Origin: Ectocarpus siliculosus
Taxonomy: Eukaryota > Sar > Phaeophyceae > Ectocarpales > Ectocarpaceae
Direction of reading: 5' to 3'
DNA length: 21,363 nt
Assembly: GCA_000310025.1 (NCBI GenBank)
Contig: FN648430.1
Location: 94,031 to 115,393 of the forward strand
In this document: one piece after another, positions 1 to 8,521 of the stretch
How positions within the stretch are numbered: the first letter of the stretch is position 1
Layout of the letters: every line of letters starts with the position of its first letter
Made by a program: the position numbers and the translations under genes
The notes under the pieces: model-generated
What the model saw: the letters and a program-made list of their open reading frames with translations, nothing else
Told to the model about the DNA's origin: nothing
Databases searched by the model: none

Positions 1-966
1 CATGAGCGAAAAAAAAAATGATAGTCGGTCCAGGGGGTGTGGTATCTTGTGTCACCTAAGGAAAACTTTCACGAACATAATAGACTACAGCACATGCCTA
101 TTGTATGCATACGTATGCTATGTTCGATTTCGTCGAGCAAGGTCGAGCGTCCATTTTAACCAGAAGTTTACGATGTGATATACGATATACCTATCTCTAA
201 CATGTATAGTCATACGTAGTCACCACCTATATTATATATAGTCTAGATGGTCGTCGGCTAAGCTGTGGTTTTCAACCCCACCTGTAGAAGCAGAAACAAA
301 CGGTTGTAATTGTACCTGAACATTTTGAGCCTTCCATTCTTGGCTGACGGTTCGCATTGCTGTATCCGCATGCAACCCCGTTCGAGATAATGCCCCCTTC
401 CGAAAGGATGTGTTGAAGTATTTTGGTGTGAGTGTTGAGAAAAACCTGCTGGATGCTGGACATTTTCGAGCCTCTTTAAACCTATGCACTGAAAGATGAG
501 TATCGTAGCCTGCACAACAAGATCTTTACAAATTAAAACACAAACGCGCGAGAGAACCAAAGTCTAACCGCCCCTCACGCCCCCCCTTGAAAGACAAATT
601 AATATTCATACCAACGAACACCCCATCCTTGGGGCCTAATAGTGGGTTTGGCAATTAATTATAGAATAAAAGAAGTTTGAGCTCAAGCAACTGTTGTATG
701 TTGCTTTTGCCCACCCCCTCCCAACGTTCTGTTGCCGCCCCTTCTTGTTGGGCAGCACATTTGCAATCTTGGGTGCCCCTCTCGAATGTAACGATCCCCC
801 GAGTGCTACGCGTTGGCGGCGGGTTTGATGTTTTTCATTTCGCTGTCTTTTGTCGTGATGAGCTTCGGTGTGAAAACCCGTGATGAGAAATATTGTATAT
901 CTGCGCCTCAACAGAAAAAAAAAAAAAATGCAATCCTCTTGTCATCGATGTGACAATCATTCGCAG
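1..966. other. Intergenic stretch without a supported gene
   Basis: I see no open frame with protein-like composition, no splice-consistent exon chain and no RNA gene here. Short open frames exist on both strands but look random. The first 60 bases contain an A-rich run followed by a GGGGGTGTG motif that recurs near 10911 (see findings). An A13 run lies at about 917, just before the first exon of the zinc-binding gene. Confidence 0.6.
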
Positions 967-1607
967 GGCGAAGCTGGCCAGTGAACAGAAACTCGCGAAG
1001 AAGGCGTCGTCGACGTTACGTGGTTGGTTCAAACCCAAACAAGCTGCCGCAGCCTCGCCCCCCGTCGCCAGCAGTACGCAAGCGAGGCAACAATTGGCGT
1101 GTGCTGGAGTCGCGTGTCTGGACGAGGTGAACAACGAGAGCCTTCCTGAACCGTCCAGCGCAGGCGACAACACCTTGGCCCCCGTCGCTACCGCTGCGGT
1201 AGACCCTGAAGTGCTGTGTGTGGATGAGGACAGCAACGGGAGTCGTGATGAACCACTCGACGACGATGACAACGGTGACAACGGCAACTTACCGGACTTC
1301 GGCCGTATCAACGATATCGACGACATCGAAGAGGTGGACGACGGGGAGCAGTCTATCGTCAACCTTCCTGTCCCATGCCCGGGGTTCAGACCTGGCCTCG
1401 TCGCCAACCCTCCTCTTCTCGGGTACCCGTTCGGGATTCATAGTCAGGCTAGCGCAAAGTTAGCCTGGTTGGTGCAACTAGACGGGACGGAGGTTCGCCT
1501 GTTCGCCAAGTCCGAAATCTACAGCGAAGGCTGCACGGGGAAGTCCTCTTCTGCCGGTGGGCCGTGCGAGCTGTGCGCGGAGTTGGAGTTTGACCCCAAA
1601 GTCCAAG
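967..1607 (+). CDS. Exon 1 of the zinc-binding gene (acidic N-terminal region)
   Basis: The frame is open from 893, but a good acceptor (TTCGCAG) ends at 966, so the exon probably starts at 967 and an upstream first exon is missing. The donor is strong, CAAG|GTGAGT, with GT at 1608, leaving phase 1. The encoded segment has a Lys/Ala-rich start ending in TLRGWFKPK, then a low-complexity acidic stretch (DDDDNGDNG), then a more structured part (LLGYPFGIHS, LVQLDGTEVRLFAKS) and a CELCAELEFD cysteine pair. Function is not recognised. Confidence 0.55.
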
Positions 1608-1662
1608 GTGAGTGTCCGGCCGATAGCGGTCGTTTCTACCCTGCACCCATTGGCATTTGCAG

Positions 1663-1971
1663 CACCAAGGGATCCGTATGTTGCCGTCCGCATGGCATGC
1701 TCTAAAAAAATACAACCTAGCAGAGGTTTTGAGCAGAAAACTCGTTGTGGTATGTATTTTAGATCGTTGAGTGGTACCCAACCTACAAGCCTTTACCCAA
1801 TCCGTCGCTGCCTTGCGAACCCTGCAATGTTTACCCCAGGTTTGTTGACCCTGTTCGTCGATCGCCCGAGTTCGCACGTGCAGTGCATCTACGACCGAAG
1901 GCTATTGTTGGTTTATGGTGTATGCATTGTTGTACGACGTCCTCACGGGCGAGCGAGCGATAGGCGTGGCG
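1663..1971 (+). pseudogene. Ambiguous, probably mutated middle exon region of the zinc-binding gene
   Basis: An acceptor (ATTTGCAG) ends at 1662 and matches the phase of exon 1. From there the frame reads DPYVAVRMACSKK up to an A7 run at 1704-1710. After the run the protein-like reading moves to another frame (YNLAEVLSRKL, then VVPNLQAFTQSVAALRTLQ, then MVYALLYDVLTGERAIGVA), with TGA at 1768 and 1846. A competing frame starts after a TTTTAG acceptor at 1763 (IVEWYPTYKPLPNP) and meets TAG at 1961. A good donor, GCG|GTAAGT, has GT at 1972. I favour a homopolymer frameshift plus stop mutations, but cannot exclude misjudged splice sites. Confidence 0.35.
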
Positions 1972-2046
1972 GTAAGTTCTCCGTTGCCGCAGCTAACACC
2001 CCAACAAACACCTGTGTCGTCCGCTGCCCGGTGGAATTTCGTGTAG

Positions 2047-2344
2047 GGAGGGGGCTGGCATGCCTGGTGTTGGGCAATCGACGGAGCAGGAGGAGCAAAC
2101 TCCAGGGGGTGAAGTGCAGCGAAGGGACCCGGGTAGCGTTTCCCAGGAGACCCCAACGTCGTCGACAACATCGACCGCAGCTAGTGTGCAGGGGGTAGAG
2201 GTGGACGCGGATACGGTGGTGGACCTCAGCAACACAGGCATGAGCGAGGCGGACGTCGACTGCCATGTCGAACCATTGCTAGAAGGCGTAGCCTCTGGGG
2301 CGTCGACTCCTTTCGACGCCTGGGTGGATATCGATGGGAAAGAG
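2047..2344 (+). CDS. Exon of the zinc-binding gene (Thr/Ser/Asp-rich linker)
   Basis: This acidic, Ser/Thr-rich segment ends FDAWVDIDGKE. An acceptor GTGTAG ends at 2046. The first ATG is at 2060, so a start inside this exon is also possible. The donor is GAG|GTGTGT with GT at 2345, phase 0. The next exon begins with Val-His-Lys in phase 0, which gives a smooth join and supports both boundaries. Confidence 0.55.
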
Positions 2345-2543
2345 GTGTGTATGCTAGCCTTGTTGAGTGGTTACTGACTTTGGGATGGTTCTGTGGGATG
2401 GTTTGTGCCTGTCTTTGTCAACGTCCCCATTACTTGTCCCTCCACCCTCCTTTTTTGCAATTTTTCCTGGGAAATGCTCTTAACATGAACATGTTCCGCG
2501 GTGATATCCCTGCTCTTGTCCCTCTTCTTGACGACGTCCGTAG

Positions 2544-3302
2544 GTTCACAAGACTACCGTCACACGGATCTTTTTGGGACCCGACGCCGCCCCGAGTTCC
2601 AACGACCGCGCTAGGCGCGTGAGGGGATATGGACGGGGTAATTCGGGGAGGGCGGCCGCGAACCTCTCGAAACAAGCACATGGAGGCGACGACATGTGGG
2701 CGGACGCTTTGATCGGGCAACCCTTCGCAACGTTGGTGGAGCTCGTGACGGGGAGCCACGCTCTCTGCATATTTGCCTTAACCAAAGGTGTTGATCGAAC
2801 TGCGGGTAGTGCGCAGCTGCTGAGCGGCATTACGGTACGTTTGCGAGAGGCGGTCGGCAACGGCGCCAGTACCGACAACGTAGGTGCTCCCTCTGTGGAA
2901 GGTACCGAGCGTGGTGAGGGACAAGGTGGCGCGGAGACATCGTGGCGGTGGGATGGAGGAAGAACGCATGGTGGCAAAGAGTGTAAGATTCCGGCAGCAC
3001 TGGCACTCCCTCTGAATCCCGGGTTCGGCGAGAGCGCGGAGAATGTCGTGTTTACGCTCGATAGTCTGAAGGCTGTGCTTCAAGCTCTTGAGATGTTGGT
3101 GGACACCACACCCGACGCCAGCTCGAAGGTGTTGAAAGCAAGACAAACATCTGCGGCAGACTTACCATACCATGAGTCCCTCAAGGGAGGCAGCCATACG
3201 CCGGACATCCCTAGCAGACTCGATTGTCTCCTCTGCGGCAGGTGCAGCATACCCGTCTTGGAGATGAGGCCCCATGTCTCTGCGCATGTTCTTAAAGCCC
3301 AG
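2544..3302 (+). CDS. Exon of the zinc-binding gene carrying the first C2H2 finger
   Basis: The exon follows a TCCGTAG acceptor (AG at 2542-2543) and runs open in phase 0 to CAG|GTGCGG (GT at 3303). It contains a hydrophobic helix-like part (PFATLVELVTGSHALCIFAL), a Gly-rich low-complexity part near residues 95-130 of the exon, and at its end the C-x2-C-x12-H-x3-H finger. The intron before it is 199 bp. Confidence 0.65.
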
Positions 3303-3479
3303 GTGCGGTTACCGTTTTCGTTCGGGAGGAGGGGTGGGGTGACCAAGGCCTTTGTGTGTATTTCGCTCTTCTTCGACTTCGGTAAGTTGGGGCAAACGTC
3401 CATGCAGCGAACTTTCTTTTTCTGGCCCACTTTCAGTTCACCACATTTATTGGCTTCGTGCCTTGTTTTTTTGTCGCAG
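3303..3479 (+). other. In-frame intron of 177 bp
   Basis: The frame stays open through this segment, but its translation is Phe/Leu-rich and unlike its flanks. It starts with GTGCGG, ends with a T-rich tract and GTCGCAG, and is an exact multiple of three. Removing it joins the first finger to the CCFCGR cluster at a spacing closer to the one I recall for related proteins. Retention would add 59 residues without a frameshift. Confidence 0.75.
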
Positions 3480-4094
3480 ATGGACGTTGATGCAGGTCAC
3501 GGCGCCGCGGAGATTTTGAACCCGGAGACGTGCTGTTTCTGCGGGCGGATCGGCACGTGCTCGAGCGCCTTACGCGCTGGAAGCAGGAAAACCACGTCTG
3601 TGTGCACGTCTACGTGCCCCCATGCCCCCCGCGTGGGCGCCAAGGAGGTCATGGATGTTGGGATCCAGGTTGGGCAAGTGAAGAAGGTGTCAACCAACCA
3701 GCCATGCACCAACTTGCCCATGAAGTGCGAGTTGTGTCCGCCGGGCACCGTCCACGTGTGCAAGTATCTCATGCCCGTCCACATCGCTCAAAAGCATGGC
3801 GGGGCGAACGGTGTTCTTCAAGGCGGTTCTCCTGGTTTTCGAGCGAGCTACACTATTCCTGAGGGCGAGCGCAAGCAAGTCTTCGACCTGCTGGCCGTCG
3901 TTCCACGTCCGGGCGCCAGAAACTCCTCTACGGCCAGGACGCCCTCCAGGAAGCGGTCAGGCGATAACCACCAAGGAGCGAGGGGAACGGCGCGACCGCG
4001 AACATCCGAGGGTGGTGCTAGCGGCCATGTCGGTGGCAGCACCGCACGGGCAACAGGCCAACCTCGTCATGACGACGATGTTGTTTGGATTTAG
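3480..4094 (+). CDS. Last exon of the zinc-binding gene (second and third Cys/His clusters, basic tail)
   Basis: It begins at ATGGACGTTGATG after the acceptor at 3478-3479 and ends at TAG 4092-4094. Residues in order: CCFCGRIGTC, a Cys-rich loop (CTSTCPHA), PCTNLPMKCELCPPG, then VHVCKYLMPVHIAQKHGG, forming the last C-x2-C-x14-H-x4-H site. The final 70 or so residues are Arg/Ser/Gly-rich and probably disordered. I see no clear polyadenylation signal. Confidence 0.7.
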   Translation: MDVDAGHGAAEILNPETCCFCGRIGTCSSALRAGSRKTTSVCTSTCPHAPRVGAKEVMDVGIQVGQVKKVSTNQPCTNLPMKCELCPPGTVHVCKYLMPVHIAQKHGGANGVLQGGSPGFRASYTIPEGERKQVFDLLAVVPRPGARNSSTARTPSRKRSGDNHQGARGTARPRTSEGGASGHVGGSTARATGQPRHDDDVVWI

Positions 4095-5084
4095 GGATCT
4101 TGAGCAGCAGTGCATAACATGTGTTGCTCATTTTTAGTTTCGTTGCATCGGGAGGGTACAAGCACATGCTTTTTTTTGTGCTGTTAGGTCACTTTGATGC
4201 AAGCGGGTCGGGTGACTACGTGTTAAATCCATGCTCGTAGCTGCTGAAGCTGTTTGAGTGCAAAGGAACAGGCAGAGGGTAGAACCCGGTCCGGTGTGTG
4301 TTTTCATCGTTCCGCGCTGCATGCCATCTAGACTAAGTGGACTATTTTGTTTTACCATTCCTTGCTCCGGGAGCTCCGGATATGGAATACTCAGTAGACT
4401 ATTTCCTTTCGTCAAGCCTGCTGTGATGACCGAACAAAAATAATTAATTCGTTTCGCGAGGAGGACGACAAAACACTCGCCGCCGATGATCTCTTCCCAT
4501 TTTATCCACCATACATACAAAAATTCCCGTCGGCGGAAACTACTGCAAGTATCTACCTGCTGCTGCTGCTGTAGGCGTCGTGAACTTGTTTCTAATATCA
4601 TACACGAACATACATTCGTAGATGACATACATGCTGTCTTTGGTACCATTCTGTATGCTCATCAAGGAGAAACAACAGCGTCGTCACTGGGTAATGATGT
4701 ATGTATGTATGCAGCCTACGATGAACTAAACGCAGGCAGCAGGACAGGAGGATCACCCAGCCCGCAGCTCGTACTATTGTGGTATTATAATAGTAAGTAG
4801 CTGCCAGCTGCCGATTGATATGTCCCTTGAAGCTGTCTACATCACATTATATAGGGGGGAGAGGGGCAGGTATCGCCATATGTGTGTTGGTTCTGCAAGA
4901 CAAGAGACTCTGAACGGCGTCCATGACCCGGTGCTAGCTGCTTATCCGATGTTAGAACTCATTCCACTCTAAAAGTCAATGGAACGAGGGAAATGACCAA
5001 ACTGGTTTAAGCGTCCGAAAAAAATGGGTTGGGGGGGGGGGGGGGGTAGCCGTGCATCAACCTGTGCACTTGACGAGCCCCCTT
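4095..5084. other. Intergenic stretch with microsatellites
   Basis: No supported gene. It holds a short CTG run (about 4558-4572), a GTAT run (about 4698-4712) and a G16 homopolymer (5031-5046). A 104-codon open frame at 4486-4800 is translated from these repeats and is not protein-like. It forms the left flank of the retroelement. Confidence 0.6.
5031..5046 (+). repeat. G16 homopolymer
   Basis: Sixteen consecutive G, preceded by GGGTT, lie 38 bp left of the retroelement terminal repeat. It could form a G-quadruplex. Runs like this are also prone to sequencing error. Confidence 0.9.
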
Positions 5085-5232
5085 GCACACGGCGGTGTGC
5101 TCCCGGCACTTGCCTGAGGGGCTTGCGTGACGAATATATACAATACATGGTGCTTTTTTATCAGCTGTTCCTGGGATAACATAGTCCCCAGTCTCAACAC
5201 CACAGACCGCTGAGGGCGGCAGTGCACTAACA
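5085..5232 (+). repeat. Left terminal repeat (5' LTR) of the retroelement
   Basis: It matches 9868-10015 at 145 of 148 positions; mismatches are A/G, G/C and G/C at 5108, 5152 and 5164 (right copy 9891, 9935, 9947). A canonical TG...CA boundary would be 5096-5232, with 11 further identical bases to its left. It contains a TATA-like AATATATAC at 5133-5141 that could serve as the promoter. A short inverted repeat GCACAC/GTGTGC spans 5085-5100. Confidence 0.8.
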
Positions 5233-5275
5233 CGATATCGAGTGGAGGCTAGCCAGGCCAGGTGTTGGTACAGCG

Positions 5276-6194
5276 ATGACGGAAAGAGAGAGAGAGTTTG
5301 AAGAAGGAATGAAGAAAGCGGAAGCCGAGAATGCGGAGTTACGGAGGAAACTTGAGGAGGCAGAGGAGCGCATTTCAGCGGGGGATGCTACTAGAGATAG
5401 GGTGGATGGCGCTGGGTATGCGTCGGGGTATTACAGGGGTGGAGCAGCCGGGGGGGCGGACACCTTTGGACCCGGGGGAGCGGCTACTTCTTTTCGAGAT
5501 GGTCCAGTGCAACAGCAGTACAGGGATCGCAAGCCACCAGTGTACGACGGCAACTTCCCGCTCTTCAAGACGATATTCGAGATCTTCCTCGCCGGCGAAG
5601 ATCTTGGGCACACACTCACCCCGCCGGCGAGTCCTGATCAACGCATCTGGCTCATCCACACCTCCAGGAGCGAGAACATCAGATTCCAGAGTGAGAAGGG
5701 TGTGCGTGATCACGAGCGTGCTTTCGATTACTTGAGGCGAGCCACGAAGGGGGCGAAATTCCAATCGACAATTCTTGCTGTAGGGAATGTGGCGGGGGCA
5801 TGGGAGGCTGCCCAGGAGTTTTGTCTTCCGATGAGTAGCTCTGAGAAGGAGGCCCTGAATTTGTCTCTCGCCAACATGAAGATGCAGCTCGGAGAGGACC
5901 CGCAAGACTACTTTCTGAGGTTTAACAAAGTGCTGAATATGCTTCGCGCTGCCAACGGCTATGAAATCCCGGAAAGTGAGGTCCTTCCGACTTTACGTAG
6001 AAGCCTCTCGGCAGACTACGAACAGGTCAAGACCGTGCTCATGCATGATCACACGCTCACACGCAGAAGCTTGGAGATTCTGGTGCGTAGCCACCACGTT
6101 GAGAAAAATCTCGGTGATCGTGCGCAGCGGACGGCCGCGCCGGCTGGCGACCCGCACGCTCTCCGTTTCGGCGGAAATTCACGGCCCAACGGTA

Positions 6195-6232
<38 letters not shown>

Positions 6233-6949
6233 GGTGGTCCGCAGCGGAGGACCGGCGGGTTTTCCCAAGGCAGGCAACAGGGTAGAGATGGGCAGCAGCA
6301 CCCGGGGTGGGGAGGGGGGACTCAGGGAGAGTACAACGGGGGCTATCGCCCGCAGCAGCAGCAGCCGCAACAGTCGTTTCATCAGCAGGCGCCGCAGCAG
6401 CAGTATCAACGGAGATTCCCTCAGCATTTTCCGCAGCAGCCGTTTCAGCAGCAGCAGCCCCAGCAGCAGCAGCAGCCCCAGCAGTTTACTCCCGCGATGG
6501 CGATGGGCTTCGTTCCGGGTGGCCCCAGGGACCCCGGGCGGAACGCAGCGTGGCCGCAGGAGGCGTCCCCCATTCCCCCGGGATCACCGATGTGCGCCGT
6601 GCCCATGTGTGGTCGCTGCGGTCATGTCGGGCACACGGCCATCATCTGCCAGGCTCCTCCGCGATTTTATGGTAGGTGTTCTATTTGTGGTGAATCCGGC
6701 CACACGGCGCGCAACTGCAAATTTAACACATCCAACAATCTGCAGCAGCCGCTGCGCCAACACGCGGCGGCCAACAAGTCTCAGGCACCCCACCTCAACG
6801 CCGTACTGCCCCCACCATACCAGCCTTTCTCGCAGCAGTCTTTCCCCCAGCACTCCCATCTCAACAGCGCGGAGCCGGGGTATTCGGCAAGTTGTGTAGA
6901 CGGGTCGATAGCGCGCCATTGGCCCGTGCCGGCGCCTCTTCCGCAGTAG
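5276..6949 (+). CDS. gag: Gag capsid/nucleocapsid-like protein of the retroelement
   Basis: 557 residues from ATG 5276. Residues 1-40 are a charged coiled coil rich in Glu and Lys. Residues 80-280 form a helical Gag core with AWEAAQEFCLPMSSSEKEAL and GEDPQDYFLRFNKVLNMLR, matching the pattern of copia-type Gag: a Trp-containing helix, then M-x-x-G-E-x-P, then a Leu-rich helix. Residues 300-425 are low complexity: a Gly run coded by GGC repeats (about 6197-6238), then Gln-rich runs coded by CAG. Two CCHC zinc knuckles (C-x2-C-x4-H-x4-C) sit at residues 445-458 and 468-481 and would bind packaged RNA. The frame ends at TAG 6947 but stays open beyond it. By family knowledge the product would assemble into particles in the cytoplasm. 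Start choice rests on it being the first ATG after the left LTR. Confidence 0.8.
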
Positions 6950-7309
6950 CACCTTGCCGTGGTGCATCAGGATGGCTTCAGCGGAGGTGTGCAGCCATGG
7001 CAGGGTTCTGGCGGCAGCGGCTATGGTGGTGTGCCCCAGCAGCAGCAGCCAGAAAAGCAGCTTAGCTCAGTTGGTGGAGCCGGTAGTGAGGTCCAGTTTT
7101 CTGTGGGTGATGGGCAGCAGGAGCCGCAGCAGCAGCTGCAACAGCAGGAGGGCCGCGCGTGGGGGGATGCTTCCGGCGTGGATACACAGGTCAGTGGCGG
7201 TGAGGGTGAATGCGTTGATGGAGTAGGGGGGGATGGTCATGCCGGTTCGTACGGCACAGTAGAGCCGGTAGGTCCCCCCCCCGATCGTAATGCTCTTCAC
7301 GTTTTCTGA
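6950..7309 (+). CDS. In-frame continuation of gag beyond a TAG codon
   Basis: The gag frame is open for 119 codons from 6950 to TGA 7307. The translation is Gln- and Gly-rich (PQQQQPEKQL, QQEPQQQLQQQEG), like the Gag C-terminus, and then Gly/Asp-rich. This suggests that 6947 TAG is a recent mutation or a leaky stop. An ATG-like start of its own would be GTG/ATG near 6959, with no sign of separate translation. The end of the segment lacks low complexity and is also open on the opposite strand. Confidence 0.5.
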   Translation, partial: HLAVVHQDGFSGGVQPWQGSGGSGYGGVPQQQQPEKQLSSVGGAGSEVQFSVGDGQQEPQQQLQQQEGRAWGDASGVDTQVSGGEGECVDGVGGDGHAGSYGTVEPVGPPPDRNALHVF

Positions 7310-8114
7310 CAACACCGTCACCCTGTAGCGTATCCGCCGGCCCCTGTCCCCACTTTGCTGTCGGCGTCTGGGCGTACCGACTGGTGGGTTGGTGATAGTG
7401 CCGCGTCTACCCACAGCACTAGCAGCACCGACTTCGTGTCGTCCCCAGTCGCCGCGATGGCCCCGGGCACCTCGACGGACGCAGCAGCGGTGGCGCCGGC
7501 GTCGGCGGCGGGGGGGGCGGCAGCGGCGGCAGCGGCGGCAGCGGCGGCAGCGGCGGCAGCGGCGTCGTCCCCGGTCGCCGCGATGGCCCCGGGCACCCTG
7601 ACCTGCAGCAGCGGCGGAGACGACGGCATCTGCGGTTTCGAGAGGGGCGCGTCGTACCCTTTTGACCCTGGAGGATTTTATACGCTCGAGGTGCGTGTGG
7701 ATGGAGAGGAGAAGTATGGTGGAGAGACGGATGACCGGAGCAGCGGCGGCCGCAGCAGCAGCAGCAGCAGCAGCGGCCGCAGCGGCGGCGGTAGCGACAT
7801 CGGTGACAGGGGGAACGGCAGCGGCAGAAGCAGCAGCGGTGTCCCCGGTCACCGCGTTGGCGTCGGGTGTCCAGACGGCCGCACGGACGGCGTCGAGGGG
7901 TTGGATGAAATCTGGAGTGGAGCCCCGACGCATCCTTTCGACCCCGGGAAGGCTGAGGGGGACGCGAGCAGCAGCAGCAGCAGCGGCAGCTGCAGCAACA
8001 GCGGCGAAAACAGTGGCGGCGATGGGGGCGGGGACGAGGGGTTGCATGGAACCTGGAGTGGAGCCCCGACGCACCCTTTTGATCCCGGAAAGGCTGAGGA
8101 GGAAGTGAGCTGCT

Positions 8115-8148
<34 letters not shown>

Positions 8149-8521
8149 GGAAAGCGGCGGTGATGGGAACGGGGGTGAGGGGTTAGATGAAACCTGGAGT
8201 GGAGCCCCGACGCACCCCTTCGACCCCGATAAGACATCTTCGCGTGGCGCGAGGAGACGGGGGGCGGTCCCAGGGGTGGCGTACCCCTTCGATAGGGGCA
8301 GGAACGGGAGTGGCAGCGGCAACGGCGGCAACGGAGGCAGCGGCGGCAGCCGCGACGGGAGTGGCGGCTTCGGCCAGAGCTCCGGCGGCGACACCGGCGG
8401 CAGCAGGAGCAACGACGGGAGTGGTGGCTTCGGCCAGAGCTCCGACGGCAGCAGAAGACGGCAGCGGCGGTTTTGGTCAGAGCCCCGTCGGCGGCAGCGC
8501 CGACAACGGCGGCGGTGGTAG
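7310..8521 (+). CDS. In-frame protease-like remnant followed by repeat-rich polypeptide
   Basis: The same frame resumes after TGA 7307 and stays open for 403 codons. At its start, GRTDWWVGDSAASTHST (7370-7420) resembles the copia retropepsin signature W-x-x-D-S-G-A-S/T-x-H; the Gly of the D-S/T-G triad is Ala here, so activity is doubtful. Then come two copies of SSPVAAMAPGT (7439-7472, 7564-7597) around an Ala-coding minisatellite, and five copies of a Y/H-PFD-P/R-G motif at 7655, 7931, 8072, 8213 and 8282. The middle three lie in 141-bp tandem repeats. The C-terminus is Gly/Ser/Arg low complexity. No integrase zinc finger or DDE triad follows, where copia would have them. Confidence 0.5.
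7370..7420 (+). other. Degenerate copia-type aspartic protease motif
   Basis: The Asp codon is at 7394, followed by Ser, Ala, Ala, Ser, Thr, His. The Trp-Trp-Val-Gly before it and the Ser/Thr-x-His after it fit the copia signature; the catalytic-loop Gly is replaced by Ala (codon 7400). It links the element to Ty1/copia. Confidence 0.5.
7512..7565 (+). repeat. GGCGGCAGC minisatellite
   Basis: About five tandem copies of a 9-bp GGC/AGC unit, flanked on both sides by copies of a 34-bp sequence (7439-7472 and 7564-7597). It codes for an Ala run in the element frame and for Arg- or Gly-rich runs in others, which produces the long shadow frames of the region. Confidence 0.8.
7895..8239 (+). repeat. 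Three tandem 141-bp repeats encoding a WSGAPTHPFDP core
   Basis: Cores begin at 7895, 8036 and 8177, exactly 141 bp apart. Each core (about 63 bp) reads EGL-x-x-x-WSGAPTHPFDP in the element frame, and copies A and B are followed by an AGC run (about 7967-7989, 8115-8148). Within the HPFDP codons, all differences among the copies are synonymous (CAT/CAC, CCT/CCC, TTC/TTT, GAC/GAT). Confidence 0.8.

Larger units (their letters stand above)
967..4094 (+). pseudogene. Multi-exon gene for a Cys/His zinc-binding protein, apparently disrupted in the middle
   Basis: Proposed exons are 967-1607, an uncertain one within 1663-1971, 2047-2344, 2544-3302 and 3480-4094. The C-terminal half has three Cys/His clusters. 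The first is a classic C-x2-C-x12-H-x3-H finger (Cys codons 3225 and 3234, His 3273 and 3285). The second is a CCFCGRxGTC cluster (3531-3560). The third is C-x2-C-x14-H-x4-H (Cys 3726 and 3735, His 3780 and 3795), preceded by a PCTNLP motif. From memory, this order (finger, C-x-F-C-G-R, PC-T/S-N-x-P, C-x2-C, H-x4-H) recurs in large uncharacterised protein families of fungi and algae, often repeated across a genome; that similarity is recalled, not searched. No enzyme domain is visible. A Ser/Arg-rich basic tail follows the fingers. Between 1608 and 2046 no choice of splice sites and frame gives an uninterrupted join, which suggests decay. A sequence error or missed exon is the alternative. Start codon undetermined. 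Confidence 0.55.

Noticed and set aside
2574-4094. Single uninterrupted 506-codon protein
   Set aside because: Positions 3303-3479 have intron ends, a T-rich tract and foreign composition; the apparent continuity is by chance.
4134-4649. 171-codon minus-strand frame
   Set aside because: Includes a Gln run from the CTG microsatellite, otherwise random composition; no motif.
5233-5260. Standard initiator-Met tRNA primer-binding site after the left LTR
   Set aside because: The usual sequence is absent. A TGG at 5243 is ten bases away and could match another tRNA, but I cannot assign it.
5961-6899. 312-codon plus-strand frame overlapping gag
   Set aside because: Ser/Arg-rich shadow of gag; the gag frame has zinc knuckles and a Gag core.
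7067-8074. 335-codon minus-strand frame as a whole gene
   Set aside because: Mostly Ala runs from the same trinucleotide repeats. Only its 7146-7340 part is noted as a weak finding.
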